The translations under genes and the position numbers were made by a program. Below are positions 54,099 to 62,969 of a stretch of DNA of 64,000 bases, piece by piece. Location: the NCBI RefSeq assembly GCF_024138165.1, contig NZ_CP100000.1, positions 3,348,001 through 3,412,000 on the forward strand. The letters run 5' to 3'. Source of the DNA: Halorussus vallis. GTDB taxonomy: Archaea; Halobacteriota; Halobacteria; Halobacteriales; Haladaptataceae. The notes beneath the pieces were generated by a model, which saw only the letters and a list, made by a program, of their open reading frames with translations, was not told the DNA's origin and ran no database searches. How positions within the stretch are numbered: the first letter of the stretch is position 1; every line of letters begins with the position of its first letter.

Positions 54099-55553
54099 TC
54101 AGGCGCTCTGCTCGATGGCCTTGATCGACTGCTGGAGCTTCTGCATCGCCTGCTGTGGTTTACCGCCCGGCGCGTAGGCGCTGTTGACCTGCTGGGCGAT
54201 CTGCGTGGACTCCTGGGGCCAGACGACCGTCACCGGTCGCGGCAGCGCGGCCTGTGCGGCCACGCGAAGCTGTTCGACGTACCGGCCCATGATAGGCACC
54301 TGCTTCGCGCGCTGGCGCTTGAGCAGGTCGACGTTCGGCGGCACCCAGCCCAGTAGCTCGAACAGCCGGAACATGAAGTCCTCATTCATCATCGACTTGA
54401 TGACCTGTATCGCCGCATCCTGTTTCTTCGAGTTCGGATTGACCGAGGTGAGCCACCCGCCCAGCGCCGAGGTCGGCCCGCCCGTCGCGGGAAGCTGGGC
54501 CTGCTGTTCGGTCTTGGCGTACGGAATCGGCATCACGCCCAGGTCCTTGCCGAAGGCGTCCTCCGCGCCGTTGGTGCGGATGGAGTACGTCCAGTTGCGG
54601 TGGGCGACCACGTTGCCCGCCGTGAACGGCTTGCGCGAGGGCTCCTCGGACCACTGGAGCACCGCCTGCGGCGCGATCTGCTTGTACCCGTTCAGCGTGT
54701 TCTGCGCGTCGGGTCCGTGGATGAGCGACCGGACCATCCTGACGGAGTCCACGACGGGCTTCTGTGCGAGCGTGACCGGCCGTTGACCGATGGGGCCGAA
54801 GAGGTTCTTCCTGGGATTGCCGAAGTACGCGCCGCCCCAACTCGTGATGAACTCGTTGAAGTCGCAGCACGACAGCCCCTCGTAGGCCTTCGCCTGGAAG
54901 CTGAAGCCCATCTTCGTGTTGGTCTGCTGCTGGACGTCGGCCACGATGTTCGAGAACTGCTTCCACCGCATCGACTCGGTGGCCCAGCTCTGCTTCGGAG
55001 CGTGTCCGGCCTCCTCGAAGAGGTCTTTGCGGTACTGTATCGTCGCGATGTCCGGGAAGAACGGCACGCCGTAGATGTTGCCGTTCTTGCTCTGGCCGGT
55101 CTTCGCGAGCTGCTGCAGGTACTGGTTGCGGACCATCTTGACCTTGTTCTGGGGCAGTTTGTCGGTCAAGTTCAGCAGCTGGTTCCGCCGGATGAACGGG
55201 ATGGTCCACCCGCTGTCCATCATCATCAGGTCCGGTTTCGACCGCCCCGCCGACAGCCACTGCTGGTACTGCGCCCGGCGATTGCCCGTGACGTTCGGAC
55301 CCGCCAGCACGCTAATCTCGATGTCGTTCGAGAGGCCGACGTCGTGCAGCGCCTTCTGTAAGGCGCTCTCGACTCCCTTGACGTTGGAGTCGGCCGCCCA
55401 CTGCACGGTCGTCGTCCCGCCCTGGTTCTGTACGTTGCCGACCGTTCCCTCGTCGAGATAGCCGGACAGACCGACCGCCGCTCCCGACGCTCCGACGCCC
55501 TCGACGAACTGTCGCCGAGAGATACCGCTGTCGGCACCGTCGTCTCGTGTCAT
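54099..55553 (-). CDS. Orphan Tat-exported ABC solute-binding protein (family 1 type)
   Basis: 484 residues. A Tat signal (SRRQFVEGVGASGAAVGLSG) leads to a mature family 1 (sugar-type) binding protein: VQWAADSNVKGVE, SKPDLMMMDSGWTIPFI, YGVPFFPDIATIQYRKDLFE and GGPTSALGGWLTSVN. Haloarchaeal Tat lipoproteins usually have L-S-G-C at the end of the signal; here the same place reads LSGYLD with Tyr32 (TAT, one base from the Cys codon TGT). It would be released or anchored another way. No permease or ATPase genes are next to it. Confidence 0.88.
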   Translation of the reverse strand: MTRDDGADSGISRRQFVEGVGASGAAVGLSGYLDEGTVGNVQNQGGTTTVQWAADSNVKGVESALQKALHDVGLSNDIEISVLAGPNVTGNRRAQYQQWLSAGRSKPDLMMMDSGWTIPFIRRNQLLNLTDKLPQNKVKMVRNQYLQQLAKTGQSKNGNIYGVPFFPDIATIQYRKDLFEEAGHAPKQSWATESMRWKQFSNIVADVQQQTNTKMGFSFQAKAYEGLSCCDFNEFITSWGGAYFGNPRKNLFGPIGQRPVTLAQKPVVDSVRMVRSLIHGPDAQNTLNGYKQIAPQAVLQWSEEPSRKPFTAGNVVAHRNWTYSIRTNGAEDAFGKDLGVMPIPYAKTEQQAQLPATGGPTSALGGWLTSVNPNSKKQDAAIQVIKSMMNEDFMFRLFELLGWVPPNVDLLKRQRAKQVPIMGRYVEQLRVAAQAALPRPVTVVWPQESTQIAQQVNSAYAPGGKPQQAMQKLQQSIKAIEQSA

Positions 55554-55612
55554 TATCTGTCAGTCCCCCGGATACAGGCACGGTAGACCGCCGTAAAACG
55601 GCTTTGGTCGGG

Positions 55613-56692
55613 CTACTCGCCGAACCGACCGGAAAAAACGTCCGCCCGCGCGGCGGTCGCCTCGTTCGACGCGCCGACGGTTTCCGCGGTCGTCGTTCGG
55701 TTCGACGGTCGGGTCGTCGCGGTCGTCGTCCCGCTCGTCACGGTCGTCGTGGCGACCGTCGTCGTCCCGTTCGTCGCGTTCCGTTTGGGGATGGCCGCGC
55801 TCACCCACGACGGGCGTTCGACGCCGTCGGCCGACAGCGGCGCGAGTTCGAACGCGTAGTGAACCCGCGTCCGTTCGGTGCCGTTGGCGGCGTCGTACAC
55901 CGCCGTCATGTTCAGGCTGGTGACGCGCCCGCTGGGTGAGACGACCAGCGTCGCGTCGAACTTCGAGACGTTCGCGTCGGCCGCCTTGGTCGCTTCGAGC
56001 ACCACGACCGGACGGCCACTGCGGCGTTCGACGGCGACGCGCTCGAACGTCCCGGACGACAGCGCGAGTTCGAGCAGCCACGTCTGGGTGACCTGCGATT
56101 CGAGGTCGGCCCGCGGCAGGTGGGCCAGCGTCTCGTCGGGGACGCCGAGGTTGTCGCCGGTCCGGTTGAAGTGCCGGAGTTGCGTTTCGTTGTGTCGCGC
56201 GTAGCGGACCACGGTGTCGGTGTCGTTGGCCCAGATGTCGGTGCCGACCCGCGACGTCTCGTTGTCGAGGTGGCGAACGCTCTCTGAGTGGAGGACCAGC
56301 GGGTCCAGGCCGGCTCCGACGAAGCCGCGCTGTTCGGTGGTCTGGTAGCTGGAGCCGACCGAGACGTTCGACCGGAACCGGAACGCGAAGCCGGTGGCGT
56401 TGAGGACGCTCCGGTGGGCGGCGACCAGCGCCGAGGAGTTCTCGACGGCGGTCCCGTTCACGCCCGGCGGGAGCACGGCCTTCCGGGTCGTCGTCCCGGT
56501 CGGCGTGGCGACGCGCTTGCGGTCGGTAGTGTCGGTCGCCGCCACCGGGGTGGTGGACGAGGGTTCGGTCGTCGGCGACTCGGTGGAGGGCGCGGACGCC
56601 GGCCCTTCGGTCGCGGGGGCCACGATGCTTCCGGTCAGCCCGGCCGACGCCACGAGCGCGAGGACGACGAGTACGGCTATGGCTGAACGCAT
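55613..56692 (-). CDS. Secreted or anchored haloarchaeal surface glycoprotein
   Basis: 359 residues from ATG 56692 (MRSAIAVLVVLALVASAGLT), which opens a Sec-type signal. A Thr/Ser/Pro-rich stalk (about 25-75), a globular domain with many N-glycosylation sequons (NGT, NSS, NAT, NVS, NET, NDT, NRT, NMT), and a second Thr-rich tail (GTTTVATTTVTSGTTTATT). The domain (RTRVHYAFELAPL and neighbours) resembles the family of haloarchaeal lipoprotein-like sensors of unknown function (DUF7537 type). No Cys lipobox. Confidence 0.75.
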   Translation of the reverse strand: MRSAIAVLVVLALVASAGLTGSIVAPATEGPASAPSTESPTTEPSSTTPVAATDTTDRKRVATPTGTTTRKAVLPPGVNGTAVENSSALVAAHRSVLNATGFAFRFRSNVSVGSSYQTTEQRGFVGAGLDPLVLHSESVRHLDNETSRVGTDIWANDTDTVVRYARHNETQLRHFNRTGDNLGVPDETLAHLPRADLESQVTQTWLLELALSSGTFERVAVERRSGRPVVVLEATKAADANVSKFDATLVVSPSGRVTSLNMTAVYDAANGTERTRVHYAFELAPLSADGVERPSWVSAAIPKRNATNGTTTVATTTVTSGTTTATTRPSNRTTTAETVGASNEATAARADVFSGRFGE

Positions 56693-57101
56693 TCGTCGGA
56701 GATACGACGGCCTATGCCAATAAACCGGCGACATCGTGCCGAGTAGTTTCCGGGTTTAGTGCCCTCTTATGAACGATAAGCCCCGCTTACGTGCCGAACT
56801 TATTCACGCCCCAAAATCGCGTTATTCGCCGGCTAAACGACAGGAAGATCGGCGCCCCGCAGGCGGTTCCGCGGCGTACGTGCCCGACCGCCGGGCGCGG
56901 CGCGCCCGGCGGTCGGGCCTCGGCCCGTCCGAAACGGCGCGACGACCGGAGAACGATGAGGTCGTCCGAAGCGCGTCACGACGGTTTGAACGACGGTGAA
57001 ACGGCCGGAGAACGGCGTGACGGGCGAAAGACGATGCGACTGGCCAGAAGCACGACGTGACGGACGAAAGAAGACGCGACGGAAAAAACGGCGACCGCCT
57101 A
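56693..57101. other. Intergenic region with a long palindrome
   Basis: No gene. Holds the 17-bp perfect inverted repeat at 56882-56918 and then about 130 bases of imprecise short repeats around GACGG-CGAAAGACG. Confidence 0.5.
56882..56918. repeat. Perfect 17-bp inverted repeat downstream of ppsA
   Basis: GCCCGACCGCCGGGCGC, loop GGC, then the exact complement. It lies 184 bases past the ppsA stop. Confidence 0.85.
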
Positions 57102-59453
57102 TCAGCGCACCGAGTCGAGCAGTAACTTCTGCTCGACGCGCTTGACCTCGTGCTGGACGTCCCGGACCGCGTCGATGTTGGCCGAGATGGAGGACACGCC
57201 CTCGTTGACGAGGTGCTGGACCATCTGGGGCTTCGAACCGGCCTGTCCGCAGATGCTCGTGTCGACGTCGTGTTCGCGACAGGTCCGGATGGTCTGGGAG
57301 ATGAGTTCGAGCACCGCAGGGTGGAGTTCGTCGAAGCGGTCGGCGACGTTCTCGTTGTTGCGGTCGACCGCCAGGGTGTACTGGGTGAGGTCGTTGGTGC
57401 CGAACGACGCGAAGTCGATGCCCTGTTTCGCCATCTCCTCGACGCCGAGCGCCGAGGCGGGCGTCTCTATCATCACGCCCCACCGGCGCTTGTCGGGGTC
57501 GATACCTGCCTCGCCCATCAGGTTGCGGGCCTTCACGACGTCCTCGGCGTCGTTGACCAGCGGGAACATGATTTCGACGTTGTCGTAGCCCATCTCGTAG
57601 AGGCGGGCGAACGCCTCGAGTTCGTGGGCAAACACGTCGGGTCGGTCGAGGCTTCGGCGGATGCCCCGGTAGCCCAGCATCGGGTTGTGCTCGCTGGGTT
57701 CGTCGTCGCCGCCCTCCAGTTGCCGGAACTCGTCGGTCGGCGCGTCGAGGGTGCGCACCCGGACCGGCCGGGGGTAGAACTCGTCGGCGACCCCGCGGAT
57801 GCCCTCGACGATTTCGTTGACGTAGGCGTCGACGCCGTGGTCGTCGATGTACTTCGCGGGCGTCTTGTTGGTCGAGAGAATCATGTGCTCCATCCGGAGC
57901 AGTCCCACGCCGTCGGCGCCCGTCGCGGCCGCCCGCTCGGCGGCCTCCGGGATGGAGACGTTGACCTTCACCTCGGTCGCGGTCATCGGCTTGACGGGCG
58001 TCTTCGGTCGGGCCTCCTCGATGGGCTCGTGTTCGTCGTCCTCGGTCGTCCGACGGCCCTCGGTGATGGTGCCCTTGTCGCCGTCGAGGGTGACGACCTG
58101 GTCGTCTTCGAGCGTCGAGGTGGCGTCGCTGCTACCGACCACCGCGGGACAGCCGAGTTCGCGCGAGACGATGGCGGCGTGGCTGGTCATACCGCCCTCG
58201 TCGGTGACGATGCCCGCCGCGCGCTTCATCGCGGGCACCATGTCGGGCGTGGTCATCTCGGTGACGATGATGTCGCCCTCGCCGACCTTGTCGAGCTGGT
58301 CGAGTTTCGTGACGATGCGGGCCGGACCGCTGGCGATGCCGGGACTCGCGCCGAGGCCGCTGACCAGCACCTCGCCGCTGGACCCGCCCGCGTCGGCCGA
58401 CTGCTCGCCGCCGTTGACGCCGCTGGCGGCCTCGACCGCGCCGCTCCCGTCGGCGATGCCCTTCGACTCCGCCGACGCCGACGCGTCGGCGTCGGCGACG
58501 CTCGAATCGTCGTCGATGGTGGTGATGGGCCGCGACTGGAGCATGAAGACCTCGTCGTCGACGATGGCCCACTCGACGTCCTGGGGCGTGCCGTAGTGGT
58601 CCTCGACGCGCTCGCCGAGTTCGACGAGGCGAGCGACGTTGGCCTCCGAGAGCACCTGCGCATTGCGCTTGTCTTCGGGTACGTCGCGCTCGACGGTTTC
58701 GCCCGTCTCCTCGTCCTTCTCCATCATCATCTTCTTGTCGGCGATGGTGGTTTCGACGACGTCGCCGGTTTCGCGGTCGACGACGTAGTTGTCGGGCGAA
58801 ACCGACCCGGAGACGACCGCTTCGCCGAGGCCCCAGGCGGCCTCGATGATGATCTTCGACTCGCCGGTCGAGGGGTGGCTGGTGAACATCACGCCGGACT
58901 TCTCGGCGTCGACCATCCGCTGGACGACGACCGCGATGTCGACCACGTCGTGGTCGAAGCCCTGCTCCTGGCGGTAGTAGATGGCGCGCTGGGTGAACAG
59001 CGACGCCCAGCACCGCTTGACCCGCTCGACGAGGTCCTCGCGGGTGACGTTCAGGAAGGTTTCCTGCTGGCCCGCGAAGGAGGCGTCGGGGAGGTCCTCG
59101 GCGGTCGCCGAGGACCGGACCGCCACGAACGCCTCGCCGTCTTCGAGGTCGTCGTAGGACGCGACGATCTCCTCGCGCATCTCCTCGGGCATCTCCGTCT
59201 CGAGGATGAGTTCCTTCGCGCGCGACTGGGCTTCTGCGAGCGCCGCGGAGTCCTCGGTGTCGACGTCGACGGCCTCAAAGAGTTCCTCCTCGATCCCGGT
59301 CCGCTCGATGAACGACCGATAGGTACCCGCAGAGACGACGAACCCCGTCGGGACCGGCAGGCCGGCGCCGGTGAGTTCCCCCAGCGACGCGCCCTTCCCG
59401 CCGACCAGTTCGAGGTCGTCAGCAGTGATTTCGTCCAGCCAGAGTACAGCCAT
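57102..59453 (-). CDS. ppsA: Phosphoenolpyruvate synthase
   Basis: 783 residues from ATG 59453 (MAVLWLDEITADDLELVGGK). N-terminal ATP-grasp domain (VGGKGASLGELTGAGLPVPT, AVRSSATAEDLPDASFAGQ), central phosphohistidine domain (GGMTSHAAIVSRELG) and C-terminal PEP-binding barrel (GLLRMEHMIL, ending SICGQAGSKPQMV). It makes PEP from pyruvate and ATP. Between the first two domains a Ser/Ala/Gly/Asp-rich run (VADADASASAESKG onward) is much longer than usual; its DNA holds a perfect 28-bp palindrome (58470-58497). Confidence 0.95.
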   Translation of the reverse strand: MAVLWLDEITADDLELVGGKGASLGELTGAGLPVPTGFVVSAGTYRSFIERTGIEEELFEAVDVDTEDSAALAEAQSRAKELILETEMPEEMREEIVASYDDLEDGEAFVAVRSSATAEDLPDASFAGQQETFLNVTREDLVERVKRCWASLFTQRAIYYRQEQGFDHDVVDIAVVVQRMVDAEKSGVMFTSHPSTGESKIIIEAAWGLGEAVVSGSVSPDNYVVDRETGDVVETTIADKKMMMEKDEETGETVERDVPEDKRNAQVLSEANVARLVELGERVEDHYGTPQDVEWAIVDDEVFMLQSRPITTIDDDSSVADADASASAESKGIADGSGAVEAASGVNGGEQSADAGGSSGEVLVSGLGASPGIASGPARIVTKLDQLDKVGEGDIIVTEMTTPDMVPAMKRAAGIVTDEGGMTSHAAIVSRELGCPAVVGSSDATSTLEDDQVVTLDGDKGTITEGRRTTEDDEHEPIEEARPKTPVKPMTATEVKVNVSIPEAAERAAATGADGVGLLRMEHMILSTNKTPAKYIDDHGVDAYVNEIVEGIRGVADEFYPRPVRVRTLDAPTDEFRQLEGGDDEPSEHNPMLGYRGIRRSLDRPDVFAHELEAFARLYEMGYDNVEIMFPLVNDAEDVVKARNLMGEAGIDPDKRRWGVMIETPASALGVEEMAKQGIDFASFGTNDLTQYTLAVDRNNENVADRFDELHPAVLELISQTIRTCREHDVDTSICGQAGSKPQMVQHLVNEGVSSISANIDAVRDVQHEVKRVEQKLLLDSVR
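58470..58497. repeat. Perfect 28-bp palindrome inside ppsA
   Basis: CGCCGACGCCGACG followed at once by its exact complement, in the DNA of a low-complexity interdomain run. Partly explained by repeated Asp-Ala codons. Confidence 0.7.
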
Positions 59454-59479
59454 TGTGTGCGTGTGAGAGAACACGAAGG

Positions 59480-59488
59480 CTCATAAAG
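59480..59488 (-). promoter_or_regulatory. TATA-like element of ppsA
   Basis: On the - strand CTTTATGAG, 28-36 bases before the ATG at 59453, suiting a leaderless transcript. Confidence 0.5.
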
Positions 59489-59681
59489 AATGTTGCGACC
59501 GGTTCGTTACGGAAATATTTACTCGCGAGCGTATTGCTTCCCGACCGCGACGGCAAGTGTTTCCGGGCGGGGCGCGGGTTCGCCGGCCATCGAGCGTCGC
59601 GATGCAGACCGGCAGAACGACTTTCACACCGGCCGACACGACAACGGATGGTTTTATGTCCCGGCGTTCGTGTCACCGCCC

Positions 59682-60107
59682 ATGGACGCGAGCAGTTCGC
59701 TTCGGTGGGCAGTGTACTTCGTCGCGCTGGCGGGCGTCGCGACCCTGTTGGGCGCGGGATTCCTCGGCGTGGGGGTCGTTCTGGGACTCGGGGCGGCCTA
59801 CGACCAACTGGCGAGCGGTGCGGGCCTCGGGACCGCCGCGGCCACCGCGGCACCCGGCTTAGTCGTCGTGTTCCTCGGCGTACTCCTGTGGGCCGTCGGC
59901 GTCGCCGCGGCCTTCTTCAAGGTCGTGACCGAGGCCACCGAGGCCCAGATGCGCGAGCGCTTCGACGGCGAACGGGTCAAGAGCGACATCCTCTCCGTGC
60001 TGGACGAGCGCCTCTCCGAGGTCGAACACGACGCCGCCGAAACCCGGCGGCAGGTCGCCGAGATGAAGCGCGAGGACTCGGCGGAGGGCTTCGAGTTCGG
60101 CGACTAG
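59682..60107 (+). CDS. Membrane protein with two spans and a coiled-coil tail
   Basis: 141 residues from ATG 59682 (MDASSSLRWAVYFVALAG). Two hydrophobic spans (about 9-35 and 57-80) are followed by a charged helical tail with heptad-like pattern (ATEAQMRERFDGERVKSDIL, SVLDERLSEVEHDAAETRRQ). Function unknown. A TTTTATG motif about 25 bases upstream could be its promoter. Divergent from ppsA. Confidence 0.7.
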   Translation: MDASSSLRWAVYFVALAGVATLLGAGFLGVGVVLGLGAAYDQLASGAGLGTAAATAAPGLVVVFLGVLLWAVGVAAAFFKVVTEATEAQMRERFDGERVKSDILSVLDERLSEVEHDAAETRRQVAEMKREDSAEGFEFGD

Positions 60108-60371
60108 GCGTGCGACGGAGATGCGGCGAAGAGATTGGCCGGGAGGGAATCGATGGTCGATTGCCGGGACCGCGGTCTCGAACCGTGACGGCGACTGCTA
60201 TTCCGATTACGGGGACGACAGCGACCGGCACTCTCACGGTGTAACTGAAACCCCACCGCGAGGGTCGCGCGTCGGTTCTGTGGATCGGATTTCGACAACC
60301 CGGAGACGGTGGTTTCGGAAGGTTTCGCCCCGCGGTACTCTTTCACGAACCGGGGGAAGGTTTCTACCGTC

Positions 60372-60385
60372 CCGATTCGAATCGG
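60372..60385. promoter_or_regulatory. 14-bp palindrome before the APH-like gene
   Basis: CCGATTCGAATCGG is a perfect palindrome ending 4 bases before ATG 60390, a possible repressor site. A 10-base direct repeat GGAAGGTTTC occurs at 60317 and 60355. Confidence 0.35.
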
Positions 60386-60389
60386 ACGT

Positions 60390-61493
60390 ATGAGCGACGA
60401 GAGCGCCGAAAGCGGCGAAGGTGAGCAGTTCTCCGGTGACGTTCTCGGCCGGATGGTTCGGGAAGTCCGTCCGGAGTGGACGCTCCGGGCGGCGACGCCC
60501 GCCGAGGAGGGGACCGACGTGGTGTACTTCCTGACCGTCGACACCGGCGAGGGGACTCGCGAGTGCGTCCTCAAGGCGTGCGAGTTTCTCGACCCGGAGG
60601 CGTTCCGACCCGAACCGTATCTGCTCGACCTGCTCGACCGGCGCACGTCGATTCCGGTGCCGGGCATCGTCGGCGCGGTGGACGACCACGACGACCTCCC
60701 CGCACCGTTCTTCCTGATGGAGCGCCTCGACGGCGAAGTTCGCGAGGGCGATGCCCGGGACCTCGCCCCGGAGGCGATGGAGCGCATCGCCCGCGACGCC
60801 GGGCGGAACCTCGGGCGACTCCACCGACTCGGCGAGTTCGAGCGGTTCGGCCCGCTCCGACTCGCCGGGTACGCGGACGAGAGCGCCACAGGGCGGAACG
60901 AGGCCCGCGGCGAAACGCCGCGGCGTTTCGCCGCGGGCGACCGAACGCTGACGCTCGGCGAGTCGACCCGCGACTCGTGGCGCGAGCGATTCGAGGAGGT
61001 GATAGACTCCTGCCTCGACAACGTCGAGGCGAGATTCGAGGACCTCGTCCCCGACCTCCGGGCGTTCGTCGCCGACCGCCTCGACGCGCTCGACCGGTCG
61101 TTCCCGGCGGTAATCGGTCACGACGACTACCGCCTCGGGAACCTGCTCGTCGACCCCGAAACCGGCGAGACGCACGCGGTGCTCGACTGGGGCAACGTCG
61201 CCACGATGGAGGCCCAGTGCGAACTGGTGGACGTCGAACAGTACCTCTGCGAGTGGGCACCCCACGACGACCCACTCCGAGAACGCGTCCGGGCGTCGCT
61301 CCTGGCGGGCTACCGGGAAACCAACGAAATCGACCGCGACGACGACTACGAGCGCCGCCGGGAACTCTACCTCGCGACCTCGCGGCTCTCGCCGATGGTC
61401 TGCTTCTCGCTCTGGAACGAGGGTGCCGGCGAGGACGCGCGCGAGGCGACTGCGAAGAAACACCGAGAGGCCGTGCTGGAGTTGGTCGGCTGA
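60390..61493 (+). CDS. Aminoglycoside-phosphotransferase-family kinase
   Basis: 367 residues from ATG 60390 (MSDESAESGEGEQF). Kinase-like fold: Lys in ECVLKACEFL, PFFLMERLDGEV, the catalytic VIGHDDYRLGNLLVD (HxDxxxxN) and AVLDWGNVATMEA with the metal Asp. The family phosphorylates small molecules (antibiotics, homoserine, choline and others); the substrate is unknown and resistance should not be assumed. Around residue 170-185 the chain has extra residues (ARGETPRRFAAGDRT) encoded by a perfect 36-bp palindrome. Confidence 0.85.
   Translation: MSDESAESGEGEQFSGDVLGRMVREVRPEWTLRAATPAEEGTDVVYFLTVDTGEGTRECVLKACEFLDPEAFRPEPYLLDLLDRRTSIPVPGIVGAVDDHDDLPAPFFLMERLDGEVREGDARDLAPEAMERIARDAGRNLGRLHRLGEFERFGPLRLAGYADESATGRNEARGETPRRFAAGDRTLTLGESTRDSWRERFEEVIDSCLDNVEARFEDLVPDLRAFVADRLDALDRSFPAVIGHDDYRLGNLLVDPETGETHAVLDWGNVATMEAQCELVDVEQYLCEWAPHDDPLRERVRASLLAGYRETNEIDRDDDYERRRELYLATSRLSPMVCFSLWNEGAGEDAREATAKKHREAVLELVG
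60903..60938. repeat. Perfect 36-bp palindrome inside the kinase gene
   Basis: GCCCGCGGCGAAACGCCG followed directly by its exact complement, no spacer. It encodes part of an extra loop in the protein. Confidence 0.85.
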
Positions 61494-61655
61494 GTTACAG
61501 CCGCCTCCTCCGTTGCGACGCGTCGTAACCGTCGTTTTTTCTAGCCCGCGTTTCGTGGTCGCGGCGACGTCCGCGGGCGAGCACCGGCGACCCCGACGTT
61601 CGCACCGTCCGCCCCGACCCCGACCTTTATCCCCCGAAACGACCCCATTCCACGC

Positions 61656-62924
61656 ATGGAGCGTTACGACCAACTCTATCGGCTCTACGACGAGTTCGAC
61701 GCCGCGACTCTCCGGGCGTACCAGAACTTCGTCGACGTGTTTCCCCCCGTCGACTCCCGGGTCGCGCTCGAACACTGGCAAGAGGCAAGCGACGAACTCG
61801 CCGCCCGGAAGGACGAGATTCGCGAGGCGTTCCCCGCGGTCGGCGAGACGTTCGCCGAGATCGCCGCGCGGGCGACCCGCGACCAGGCGTTCACCGCGCT
61901 CGACCTCCACGCCAAGTACGACCGCGGGGTCAACGTCCTCGTCCTCGACGTCGACGAGACGCTGCGCTCGGCAGGGGGCACCGACAACGAGATTCCCCGC
62001 GAGACGCTCCACCTACTCACCGAGTTCCACGAGAACGGCGTCCCCATCGTCATCTGTACCGGCCAGACCCTGGAGAACGTCAAGGGGTTCATGATTCAGG
62101 GCCTCGGGAGTGAAATCGTCCACTCGGGCGACCTCGCCATCGTCTACGAGGCCGGCACCGGCGTGTTCACGCCCGGCCACGGCGCCGACACCAAACAACT
62201 GCTCTACGAGGACCTGGACGCCGACGTCCGAGCCATCTTCGACGACGTGCGCGCCCGCGTCCTCTCGGAGGCCCCCGAGGAACTCCGCCGAGGCTGTCAC
62301 CTCCAGGGCAACGAGTTCAACGTCACGATGAAGCCCAACTTCGAGACGGGGAGCAAGCGCGCCCGCGAAGTCATCGACGAGGCACTGATATACGAACTCG
62401 ACCTGCTGGGCGACGCCGTGGTCGCGCGGGTCGAGGAGGGGGACGCGGACGCCGACGACGAAACGAGTCGCGCCAGCGAGTGGGCGCGGGCCTACTACGC
62501 CGCCCAGGACCCCGAAATCCGCGCGGTGCTCGAACAGGCGGGCGAGACGCCCGCCTGTTCGCCCGAGGACGTCCCCGAGACCGTCGCGGCGCTCTTCGAG
62601 CGCATCGACGTCGCCTACTACGAGGCCGACGCCGCCGAAATCGGGAGTCTCGAACTCAACAAGGTGGTCGGCGTGGAGGCCGCCTTCGACGTGCTGGGCG
62701 TCGACGACCCCTTCTCGGTCGTGATGGGCGACTCCAAGAGCGACCTCCGGGTGATGGAGTGGGTCGCCGAACACGACCGCGGAATCGGAGCCGCGCCCGA
62801 ACACGCCTCCCGGGACGTGCTCGACCACGTGGTCCGGACCGACGAACTCGTCTTCGACCGCGGGAAGGCCGGCGACGTGCTCCGGACGGTGTACGCGCTG
62901 AACCGACTGGCGAACCTGGGGTGA
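61656..62924 (+). CDS. HAD-superfamily hydrolase
   Basis: 422 residues. Motif I is LVLDVDETLRSAGG (about 93-106), motif II in PIVICTGQTLENVKG, and the C-terminal motif IV in SVVMGDSKSDLRVMEWVAEH. About 90 N-terminal helical residues precede the core and a large cap lies between II and IV (MKPNFETGSKRAREVIDEAL). It looks like the Cof/phosphomannomutase-type sugar phosphatases. A perfect 14-bp inverted repeat (62531-62561) encodes EQAGETPACS in the cap. Substrate unknown. Confidence 0.85.
   Translation: MERYDQLYRLYDEFDAATLRAYQNFVDVFPPVDSRVALEHWQEASDELAARKDEIREAFPAVGETFAEIAARATRDQAFTALDLHAKYDRGVNVLVLDVDETLRSAGGTDNEIPRETLHLLTEFHENGVPIVICTGQTLENVKGFMIQGLGSEIVHSGDLAIVYEAGTGVFTPGHGADTKQLLYEDLDADVRAIFDDVRARVLSEAPEELRRGCHLQGNEFNVTMKPNFETGSKRAREVIDEALIYELDLLGDAVVARVEEGDADADDETSRASEWARAYYAAQDPEIRAVLEQAGETPACSPEDVPETVAALFERIDVAYYEADAAEIGSLELNKVVGVEAAFDVLGVDDPFSVVMGDSKSDLRVMEWVAEHDRGIGAAPEHASRDVLDHVVRTDELVFDRGKAGDVLRTVYALNRLANLG
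62531..62561. repeat. Inverted repeat inside the HAD gene
   Basis: CGAACAGGCGGGCG, loop AGA, then the exact complement. Confidence 0.8.
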
Positions 62925-62969
62925 GTCGCCCGCGAACGGGGGACGGCTCCGACCGGAAACCCGCTCGGG

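Noticed and set aside
60390-61493. Antibiotic resistance gene
   Set aside because: The APH fold is shared by many small-molecule kinases; nothing here shows an aminoglycoside substrate, and such drugs mostly do not act on haloarchaea.
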